Positions 1 through 5,551 of a stretch of 5,551 nt of DNA are shown here, in pieces. The notes under the pieces are model-generated. The model had not been told where the DNA came from. It ran no database searches and saw only the letters and a program-made list of their open reading frames with translations. The first letter of the stretch is position 1; each line of letters begins with the position of its first letter. Location: NCBI GenBank assembly GCA_031262265.1, contig JAISIB010000136.1, positions 1 through 5,551 on the forward strand. Reading direction: 5' to 3'. The position numbers were made by a program, and so were the translations under genes. The stretch comes from Prevotellaceae bacterium. Lineage in GTDB: Bacteria > Bacteroidota > Bacteroidia > Bacteroidales > Bacteroidaceae.

Positions 1-226
1 ACCCGAAGGAATTGCCGCACGCGTACCTTATAAAGGGACACTGTACGAAGTCATTTATCAATTGACGGGCGGTTTACGAGCCGGTATGGGCTATTGCGGA
101 GCAAAGGACATTTTGAGATTGCATGAGGCGAAATTTACGCGTATCACCAATGCCGGCGTCATGGAAAGCCATCCGCACGATGTAACTATTACCAGTGAAT
201 CGCCTAATTACAGTCGCCCGGAATAA
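1..226 (+). CDS. guaB: IMP dehydrogenase, C-terminal end (partial)
   Basis: This is the last 74 codons of inosine-5'-monophosphate dehydrogenase, the cytoplasmic NAD-dependent enzyme that oxidises IMP to XMP, the first committed step of guanine nucleotide synthesis. The 5' part lies outside the window; base 1 belongs to the preceding codon. The visible part starts with PEGIAARVPYKG, which matches the end of the mobile flap and the strand that follows it in bacterial GuaB. Next come GGLRAGMGY, the ESHPHDVTIT segment whose Glu-Ser-His belongs to the monovalent-cation site in this family, and the usual ending SPNY followed by four residues and TAA. The tail has normal length and no damage is visible. 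The next gene starts only 21 bases after the stop, and I see no hairpin there that could act as a terminator, so read-through into the envelope genes is likely. Identification is very secure from the conserved C-terminal motifs. Confidence 0.96.
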   Translation, partial: PEGIAARVPYKGTLYEVIYQLTGGLRAGMGYCGAKDILRLHEAKFTRITNAGVMESHPHDVTITSESPNYSRPE

Positions 227-247
227 TCCGTCCTACGACAGCAAAAT

Positions 248-1111
248 ATGAAACCCAGTGGTTATTTTTTCGCCGTATGTTTTTTAATTTCCGCAGTATC
301 TTGTTTCAATAACTCACCGGAATTAAATGAGCACGTACTTGTACAAGTCGACAATCATACGTTGTTGAAAGCCACGCTTCGTTCGGTCGTTCCATCAGGC
401 CTTTCCTCGGAAGACAGCGCGCGTTATGCCGATAGCTATGTGCGTTCGTGGATAGAAGATATATTGCTATATGACGTGGCAGCCAAGAATATTCCGAACT
501 CCGCCGAGCTTAATCGATTGGTAGATAACTACCGGCGCACACTAATCATTCAGAATTATCAGCAGGAGCTAATCAGACAGCGAGTTTCGATGGTATTGCC
601 CGAGCAGGAGCTGCAAGATTATTATGCGGCGCACAGTGATTTGTTCTTGCTTGAACGTCCGCTTATTAAGGGGCTATTTATTAAAGTTCCTCTCAAAGCA
701 CCTCAATTGGCTAATGTTCGCCGTTGGTACAAGGATACAGCACAAGTCGCTGTCGACGAATTGGAAAAATACAGTTTGCGGTATAGTTTGGCGTATGAGT
801 ACTTTTACGATCGCTGGTTGCCGCTGGACGAAATATTAGGGAAGATTCCATTGAAAACCGAACGCCCCGAAGAAGAAATTCGGCAGCGTAGACAATTGGA
901 ATTGCAGGATACGACGGCGCATTATTTCCTGAACGTGACCGGTTATCTGGGAGTCGGAGACGTGCGGCCTTATGACTATGCGCGTCCGCTGGTCTTGGAA
1001 CTTTTATTGAATCGAAATCGGACAGAATACATACGTCAAATAAAAGCCGACTTGTATGAGGAGGCACTCGAACAGAATAGGATTATATCAAATTTGAAGC
1101 CAAATGAGTAA
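248..1111 (+). CDS. Foldase-like lipoprotein without a recognisable parvulin site
   Basis: This 287-residue protein has an N-terminal hydrophobic segment (residues 6-18) followed by AVSC. Cys19 is a plausible lipidation site, although the lipobox is not ideal because position -3 is Ala. The mature part resembles the non-catalytic helices of SurA/PpiD/PrsA foldases: residues about 50-130 are helical and include LPEQELQDYYAAHSDLF, typical of the end of a SurA N-domain. Residues about 137-200 lie where a parvulin domain would be, but I see neither the entry histidine (a 'QHIL' type motif) nor the closing 'GFH'; KGLFIKVP sits at the first position instead. The C-terminal part (about 225-280) has a helical stretch with PYDYARPLVLELLLNR and DLYEEAL, like the swapped C-terminal helix of such foldases. 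It overlaps the surA gene by 8 bases, which supports a role in periplasmic protein folding. A non-catalytic chaperone is inferred; the family assignment rests on pattern and context only. Confidence 0.75.
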   Translation: MKPSGYFFAVCFLISAVSCFNNSPELNEHVLVQVDNHTLLKATLRSVVPSGLSSEDSARYADSYVRSWIEDILLYDVAAKNIPNSAELNRLVDNYRRTLIIQNYQQELIRQRVSMVLPEQELQDYYAAHSDLFLLERPLIKGLFIKVPLKAPQLANVRRWYKDTAQVAVDELEKYSLRYSLAYEYFYDRWLPLDEILGKIPLKTERPEEEIRQRRQLELQDTTAHYFLNVTGYLGVGDVRPYDYARPLVLELLLNRNRTEYIRQIKADLYEEALEQNRIISNLKPNE

Positions 1112-2465
1112 ATATGTCACTCTTAAAATGTTGCTTTTGTCAGGATTGATTGCTCTGACAAGCACGCTGTATGCACAAGATAATCTAATAGACGGCATCG
1201 CTTGGGTAGTAGGCGACGAGGCCATTATGAAATCGGAAATAGAATCCGTACGCTCGCAATACCAAATAGAGGGTAAGCGTATCAACGGGGATCCGCGTTG
1301 TGTGATACCCGAAGAACTGGCCGTTCAGAAGTTATATCTGCATCAGGCTGACTTAGATAGTGTCATACCTACAGACCAACAAGTGGTGCAGCAGGCGGAC
1401 GCTTTGATTAACTACTACATTTCTAGCCTCGGTTCACGCGAGAAGTTGGAAGAATATATGAACAAAACGTATAGTCAAATACGGGAAGAAGCCCGAGAAA
1501 GTGCACGTACTCAATTGGCGGTTCAGCAGATGCAAGAAAAATTGGTGGAAAAGGTCACAGTGACGCCAGCCGACGTGCGTCGCTACTTCAGTAAATTGCC
1601 TGCCGACAGTATTCCGTTCGTACCTGCGCAAGTAGAGGTTCAGATCATTACGGCCGAACCGAAGATTCCCGTAGAAGAAATAGAAGATATCAAACGTCGT
1701 TTGCGTGAGTTCTCCGATCGTGTGAACAACAAAGAGACCGATTTCGGTACGTTGGCTCGTATGTATTCCGAAGATAGGGCTACGGCAGTGAACGGCGGAG
1801 AGACCGGCTTTTTCGGACGTGGGCAGTGGGTGCCCGAGTTTGCCAATGTAGCTTTTAATTTGAGCGATCCGAACAGGGTCTCGAAAATTGTAGAGACGGA
1901 ATATGGTTTTCACATTATCAAACTTGTTGAAAAACGCGGAGACCGTGTCAACGTACAACATATATTGCTGCGCCCGAAAGCTTCTACGGAGGAATTGCAA
2001 GCAGGATTGTCGCGTCTGGATTCTATCGCGAATGATATTCGATCGGAGAAGTTTACTTTTGACGCCGCTGCCGCTGCACTTTCGGCCGACAAACAGACTC
2101 GTAATAACCACGGACTTATGCAAAATCAGAACACGGGTACTTCGCGTTTCGAGATGGCGGAGCTTCCGCAAGAAATAGCCAGAGTGGTTGACCGGCTGAA
2201 TATCGGCGAGATTTCGCAAGCTTTCACCATGATCAATGGAACGGATGGCAAAGAGATGTGTGCTATAATCAAAGTAAAGAATAAGATTCCTGGACACAAA
2301 GCTACTATCAGTGATGATTATCAACGTTTGAAAGATATCGTATTGCAACATCGACAGATGGAAGTACTTAAAAAATGGGTAGAAAACAAGGTGAAACAAA
2401 CCTATGTTCGTATTAACGAGGGATGGGATGACTGCAATTTTAGTCACACAGGCTGGATAAAATAA
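1104..2465 (+). CDS. surA: SurA-type periplasmic chaperone / peptidyl-prolyl isomerase
   Basis: This 453-residue exported protein belongs to the SurA family, which escorts unfolded outer-membrane proteins through the periplasm. Residues 1-24 are a signal peptide, with likely cleavage after LYA-24 before Gln25. The SurA N-domain follows (about 28-165), starting IDGIAWVVGDEAIMKSEIE. The first parvulin-like domain is about 176-277, with YSEDRATAVNGGETGFFGRG and a closing GFHIIKL (His270). The second is about 282-394, beginning NVQHILLRP (His286). The first domain lacks the entry histidine (VEVQIIT) and the second lacks the closing GFH (it has MCAIIKV), so neither has the full pair; chaperone activity may therefore matter more than isomerase activity. 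The protein ends CNFSHTGWIK. ATG 1104 is preferred because it gives a complete signal peptide; Met9 would shorten the charged N-region. Its start overlaps the stop of the upstream lipoprotein gene, and the OstA-like gene follows after 14 bases. Confidence 0.93.
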   Translation: MSKYVTLKMLLLSGLIALTSTLYAQDNLIDGIAWVVGDEAIMKSEIESVRSQYQIEGKRINGDPRCVIPEELAVQKLYLHQADLDSVIPTDQQVVQQADALINYYISSLGSREKLEEYMNKTYSQIREEARESARTQLAVQQMQEKLVEKVTVTPADVRRYFSKLPADSIPFVPAQVEVQIITAEPKIPVEEIEDIKRRLREFSDRVNNKETDFGTLARMYSEDRATAVNGGETGFFGRGQWVPEFANVAFNLSDPNRVSKIVETEYGFHIIKLVEKRGDRVNVQHILLRPKASTEELQAGLSRLDSIANDIRSEKFTFDAAAAALSADKQTRNNHGLMQNQNTGTSRFEMAELPQEIARVVDRLNIGEISQAFTMINGTDGKEMCAIIKVKNKIPGHKATISDDYQRLKDIVLQHRQMEVLKKWVENKVKQTYVRINEGWDDCNFSHTGWIK

Positions 2466-2479
2466 ATAGAAACCTACGA

Positions 2480-4114
2480 ATGCTCGTCCCCTGCCGAAAT
2501 ATCCGGTTTGTTTGGTTTCTTGCGTTCATCTGCTTGGCAGGTAGTTTGTATGCACAGGAACAACGAGATACGGTCGCAGTGGAGCGGCGTACACGAGTGG
2601 ATTTGTTGCACGCCGATCGCGGGTATGCCAACCAAGATTTACTGCCTGATGTGCAAGTATTGGTCGGACATGTGCAATTGCGACACGACAGTATGTATAT
2701 GTACTGCGATAGTGCGCATCTTTACGAAAAAACAAATTCTTTCGAGGCATTTGATAATGTGCGTATGGAGCAAGGTGATACTTTGTTCGTATATGCGGAT
2801 TATTTGTACTACGACGGAGTCAGCCGTATCGCGATGTTGCGTCGCAACGTGCGGATGATTAATCGTAATACAACGTTGACGACGGATAGTTTGAACTATG
2901 ATAGAGTGACGGACTTAGGTTATTATTTTGCCGGCGGGCAATTGGCTGACGAAGAGAATACGTTGACTTCCGAATGGGGACAATATAGTCCGGCTACGAA
3001 AGTAGCTTCTTTCAACCATCAGGTACATTTGGATAACGCGCGCTTTACGATGGATTCGGATACGTTGAGATATAGTACCGAAACAAAGATTTCTGTTATA
3101 TTAGGCCCGTCTCATATTCATAGCGACAGTACATATATTTATTCCGAGCGCGGCATATATAATACGATCACAGAACAATCCGAGCTGCTTGATCGTTCCG
3201 TCGTTCGCAATGGAAGTAGCACGTTGGTCGGAGATAGTGTGTTTTACGATCGACTTACCGGCTATGGGGAAGCATTTAACGACGTTGTGATGAACGATAC
3301 GGTCAATCGTTCGATGTTGACCGGAGATTATTGCTTTTACAACCAGCAGACCGGATCGGCATTGGCTACGAATCGTGCCGTTGCCATTGATTACTCGCAA
3401 GGAGATAGTTTGTTCACGCACGCCGATACGTTACGGCTGATAACTTACCACATCAATACGGATTCCATGTGGCGCGAAATGCGCGCCTATAATAAAGTAC
3501 GCACCTATCGCACCGATATTCAGGCGGTATGTGACTCCCTTGTGTTCACTTCTCGGGATTCTTGTCTCTCTATGTACAAGGATCCGATTCTTTGGAACGG
3601 CGCGCAGCAACTTTTGGGGGAAGAAATAAAAATATATATGAACGATAGCACCATAGAGTGGGCGCACATCATCAACCAAGCTTTGGTGGTAGAGCAAAAA
3701 GACTCGGCGGCGTTCAATCAAGTCAGCGGCAAAGAAATCAAAACTTACTTTCGTAATGGCGAAGCCTACAAGGCGGAGGTGATCGGCAACGTTTTGGTTG
3801 CGTATTACATCGAAGAAAAGGCGAACGAGCCTATGATGTTTGTGCGGATGGAATCCAGTATGATGGATTTGTTTATAGACAACCGTCAATGGCAAAGGGT
3901 GGTCTTTTTCGTTTCGCCTACCGGAACGGGCTATCCTATGACACAAATTCCGGCAGACCAGCTTCGGTTGGCCAACTTCTCGTGGTTTGATTCCATTCGA
4001 CCGCGCAGTAAGGAAGATATATTTGAGTGGCGTTCCAAAGGTGCGGGAGAAGAACTGAAAAAGACAACGCGCCGAGCGATTACTCCTTCCAGAGATATGA
4101 TAAATGCAAATTAA
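2480..4114 (+). CDS. OstA/LptA-family exported protein
   Basis: This 544-residue protein has a signal peptide (residues 1-25, cleavage expected at LYA-QEQ) and a mature region typical of the Bacteroidota OstA-like family. That family shares the beta-jellyroll fold of LptA and LptD, which carry lipopolysaccharide across the periplasm to the outer membrane. Recognisable parts are VLVGHVQLRHD (61-70, the 'GNV' type strand), MYCDSAHLY (74-82), FEAFDNVRMEQGDTL (88-102), and CDSLVF plus DPILW (351-356 and 368-372). The motif small residue-[D/E]-x-[L/V/I]-x-[Y/F] recurs about every 29 residues from about 76 to 424, the signature of a repetitive beta-solenoid. E. coli LptA is roughly 185 residues, so this one is much longer. 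No membrane segment or outer-membrane barrel is obvious, which argues against it being LptD itself. Location next to surA fits envelope assembly. A role as periplasmic LPS bridge is inferred from fold; direct substrate binding cannot be read from the sequence. Confidence 0.88.
   Translation: MLVPCRNIRFVWFLAFICLAGSLYAQEQRDTVAVERRTRVDLLHADRGYANQDLLPDVQVLVGHVQLRHDSMYMYCDSAHLYEKTNSFEAFDNVRMEQGDTLFVYADYLYYDGVSRIAMLRRNVRMINRNTTLTTDSLNYDRVTDLGYYFAGGQLADEENTLTSEWGQYSPATKVASFNHQVHLDNARFTMDSDTLRYSTETKISVILGPSHIHSDSTYIYSERGIYNTITEQSELLDRSVVRNGSSTLVGDSVFYDRLTGYGEAFNDVVMNDTVNRSMLTGDYCFYNQQTGSALATNRAVAIDYSQGDSLFTHADTLRLITYHINTDSMWREMRAYNKVRTYRTDIQAVCDSLVFTSRDSCLSMYKDPILWNGAQQLLGEEIKIYMNDSTIEWAHIINQALVVEQKDSAAFNQVSGKEIKTYFRNGEAYKAEVIGNVLVAYYIEEKANEPMMFVRMESSMMDLFIDNRQWQRVVFFVSPTGTGYPMTQIPADQLRLANFSWFDSIRPRSKEDIFEWRSKGAGEELKKTTRRAITPSRDMINAN
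2705..3751 (+). other. Twelve-fold ~29-residue protein repeat inside the OstA-like gene
   Basis: At protein level the motif small residue-[D/E]-x-x-x-[aromatic or aliphatic] recurs with its acidic residue at about 77, 107, 136, 165, 194, 223, 252, 283, 316, 352 and 381, with a weaker Lys-substituted copy at 418. Examples are CDSAHLY, ADYLYY, TDSLNY, SDTLRY, GDSVFY, GDYCFY, ADTLRL and CDSLVF. The spacing is 29-31 residues up to 283 and looser afterwards. The DNA itself does not look like a recent tandem duplication, because the codons and intervening residues differ freely. This is the expected pattern of strand pairs stacked in an LptA-type jellyroll. The positions were counted by hand. Confidence 0.65.
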
Positions 4115-4125
4115 ACACGTAGTTT

Positions 4126-4416
4126 ATGGGAATGTTTAGACCACAGATGCCGCGTAGATTTCATCATGAATACATCTATCACGACGAGCGCAAGGAAAAA
4201 CTTGACCAAATGCGGGAGAAAGCAAAGCGAGAGTTAGGCATAGCACCTGAGAAACCTTTTTCTCCCGAAGATATTCGAGGCAAATTCTTCGAGCAAACGA
4301 CACACGTGAAACGCCGAAGGGAATCCAAGTTCAGAGTAGGTAGCACAGCTATCATTTTGGTGGCACTTTTGCTACTGGTAGTGCTGTTTCGATATCTTTT
4401 GAAAGGTCAGATTTGA
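4126..4416 (+). CDS. Small single-pass membrane protein of unknown function
   Basis: This is a 96-residue protein that I cannot assign to a characterised family; similar small proteins are, to my recollection, commonly found beside mutL in Bacteroidales. Residues 1-70 are strongly charged and hydrophilic: an HHEYIYHDERKEKL segment (13-26), a probable short helix rich in Lys and Arg (about 20-37), a Pro-rich turn PEKPFSPEDIRGKF (41-54), and a basic patch VKRRRESKFR (61-70). A single hydrophobic segment (about 72-89, STAIILVALLLLVVLF) follows, then a short tail RYLLKGQI. There is no signal peptide. By the positive-inside rule the N-terminal part should be cytoplasmic, making it a tail-anchored inner-membrane protein. 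ATG 4126 is used as the start, but Met3 (4132) is equally possible. It lies 11 bases after the OstA-like gene and 18 bases before mutL, so co-transcription is likely. Reality as a gene is supported by its clean fit between neighbours and its coherent domain layout. Confidence 0.85.
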   Translation: MGMFRPQMPRRFHHEYIYHDERKEKLDQMREKAKRELGIAPEKPFSPEDIRGKFFEQTTHVKRRRESKFRVGSTAIILVALLLLVVLFRYLLKGQI

Positions 4417-4434
4417 TAATGAATAGGTATTGCG

Positions 4435-5551
4435 ATGACTGACGTGATTCATCTCTTACCCGATTCGGTCGCCAATCAGATCGCCGCAGGCGAGGTTATT
4501 CAGAGACCAGCCTCCGTGGTGAAAGAGTTGGTGGAAAACGCCATCGACGCCGGTGCTCGACAGATAATCGTGCTGATTACCGACGCCGGTCGCACGTGTA
4601 TTCAGGTAATAGACGATGGGCAGGGAATGTCGGAGACCGATGCGCGCTTATCTTTCGAACGTCATGCTACTTCCAAGATTTGTAAGGCGGACGACCTCTA
4701 TGCTTTGCATACGATGGGCTTTCGTGGTGAAGCGTTAGCCTCTATCGCTGCGGTCGCGCAGGTGGAATTGCGTACGCGCCGTGCCGAAGAAGAAACCGGT
4801 ACGCGTATCTTGTTGGAAGGGTCGCAGTTGATTCGTCAAGAACCGGTGTCGTGTCCGGTAGGAAGCAACTTCGCGGTACGTAATCTGTTCTTCAACGTAC
4901 CCGTTCGCCGTAAGTTTCTTAAATCCAATACGACCGAATTGACCAATATTATAACGGAATTTGAGCGTATCGTGCTGGTTAATCCTGCGATTGCGTTTAC
5001 GTTGCGTGCCAATGAGGGGGAAATCTTCAATTTGCCGGCCGTAACCGGCGTTCGCGCGCGCATTCTTTCTGTATTCGGCAAGAAACTCAATCAACAACTA
5101 TTGCCTGTGGAGGTAGAAACGTCCATGGTGAAAATAAGTGGTTTCGTTGGGAAACCGGATGCGGCACGTAAGAAGACCGAGCAGTTCTTTTTTGTCAACG
5201 GGCGTTATATGCGGCATCCGTATTTCTATAAGGCTTTGACCGATGCGTATGAACACTTGATCGTTGCGGGCGAGCAAATACCGTTTTTCCTTTACTTGGA
5301 AGTACCGCCTGCGGATATAGACGTCAACATTCATCCGACGAAGACAGAAATCAAATTTGAGAATGAACATGCCATTTGGCAAATTCTTTCGGCCGCTATC
5401 AAAGAAACGCTGAGCAAGTTCAATGCTGTGCCATCGCTTGACTTTGATACGATTGATCGCCCCGATATTCCGGTTTTCGGGGAGACGCCTTCGTTGGAAA
5501 TGCCCAAAGTGCATGTAAATACCGGCTATAATCCCTTCCAGAAACCTTATG
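4435..5551 (+). CDS. mutL: DNA mismatch repair protein MutL, N-terminal part (partial)
   Basis: The first 372 codons of MutL are present and the frame runs off the window end. MutL is the GHKL-family ATPase that links mismatch recognition by MutS to strand cutting. The ATP-binding motifs are intact: ANQIAAGEV (13-21) and KELVENAIDAG (30-40), in which Glu31 corresponds to the catalytic Glu29 of E. coli and Asn35 to the Mg-binding Asn. DDGQGM (59-64), RHATSK (75-80) and GFRGEALASI (94-103) follow. The transducer domain shows FFNVPVRRKFL, the FFVNGRYMRHPYF motif, and DVNIHPTKTEIKF with the conserved lysine. From about residue 340 the flexible linker begins (FDTIDRPDIPVF and later NPFQKPY). The C-terminal dimerisation region, where an endonuclease site would be, lies outside the window. 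ATG 4435 gives the family's usual N-terminus (MTDVIHLLPDSVANQIAAGE). A weak AGG at 4424-4426 lies upstream. Confidence 0.97.
   Translation, partial: MTDVIHLLPDSVANQIAAGEVIQRPASVVKELVENAIDAGARQIIVLITDAGRTCIQVIDDGQGMSETDARLSFERHATSKICKADDLYALHTMGFRGEALASIAAVAQVELRTRRAEEETGTRILLEGSQLIRQEPVSCPVGSNFAVRNLFFNVPVRRKFLKSNTTELTNIITEFERIVLVNPAIAFTLRANEGEIFNLPAVTGVRARILSVFGKKLNQQLLPVEVETSMVKISGFVGKPDAARKKTEQFFFVNGRYMRHPYFYKALTDAYEHLIVAGEQIPFFLYLEVPPADIDVNIHPTKTEIKFENEHAIWQILSAAIKETLSKFNAVPSLDFDTIDRPDIPVFGETPSLEMPKVHVNTGYNPFQKPY

Noticed and set aside
227..247. Spacer after guaB considered as a terminator or promoter site
   Set aside because: At 21 bases it holds no inverted repeat with a T run and no TTTG or TAnnTTTG element.
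1104..1130. Alternative surA start at Met9 (1128)
   Set aside because: It would remove the Lys residues that form the positive N-region of the signal peptide; the 1104 start gives a more typical signal sequence and a short coupling overlap.
2054..2061. TACTTTTG, an exact match to the Bacteroides -7 promoter element
   Set aside because: It is inside surA, has no TTTG at the proper upstream spacing, and no gene starts nearby downstream.
1434..2447. Long open frame on the minus strand, 337 codons, opposite surA
   Set aside because: It lies wholly antisense to a well-supported surA. Its translation has no signal peptide, domain or conserved motif, and reads as a shadow of the codon bias on the other strand.
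3127..3163. AT-rich, partly palindromic stretch around 'catatata'
   Set aside because: It encodes in-frame Tyr, Ile and Asn residues of the OstA-like repeats, and the partial symmetry follows from the codons tat, ata and aat.
3431..3946. Minus-strand open frame of 171 codons opposite the OstA-like gene
   Set aside because: It is fully contained within the antisense of a repeat-patterned, family-matching gene, and its own translation is unstructured and rich in His and Arg.
4735..5514. Minus-strand open frames opposite mutL
   Set aside because: The + strand encodes the unmistakable MutL ATPase and transducer motifs throughout; the antisense products show no recognisable features.

Overview
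The window is a tightly packed, single-direction gene run from a member of the Bacteroidota, most likely Bacteroidales. The evidence is the gene content and order (guaB end, a foldase-like lipoprotein, SurA, an OstA-family protein, a small membrane protein, mutL), secreted proteins with signal peptides ending in a 'YAQ' type junction, and start codons without a clear Shine-Dalgarno sequence. All six coding regions lie on the + strand. The spaces between them are -8 to +21 bases, so there is no intergenic stretch long enough to need separate description. I see no RNA gene, mobile element, CRISPR array or convincing terminator.

Layout: (1) bases 1-226, the C-terminal 74 residues of IMP dehydrogenase (GuaB); (2) 248-1111, a 287-residue predicted lipoprotein with SurA/PpiD-like helical parts but no recognisable parvulin active site; (3) 1104-2465, a 453-residue SurA-type periplasmic chaperone with two parvulin-like domains; (4) 2480-4114, a 544-residue exported OstA/LptA-family protein built from a repeat of about 29 residues; (5) 4126-4416, a 96-residue protein of unknown function with one C-terminal membrane segment; (6) 4435 to the window end, the first 372 residues of the mismatch-repair protein MutL.

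The middle three genes form a coherent envelope-biogenesis set: two periplasmic folding factors followed by a protein of the lipopolysaccharide-transport fold. This recalls the lptD-surA neighbourhood of Escherichia coli. The flanking genes, for guanine nucleotide synthesis and DNA mismatch repair, are housekeeping functions that are probably co-transcribed rather than functionally tied to the set.

This is mostly an ordinary core-genome region. The points most worth a second look are the long regular repeat in the OstA-like protein, the foldase-like lipoprotein that appears to have lost its isomerase site, the way SurA's two parvulin domains each keep only one of the paired histidines, and the uncharacterised small membrane protein in front of mutL.
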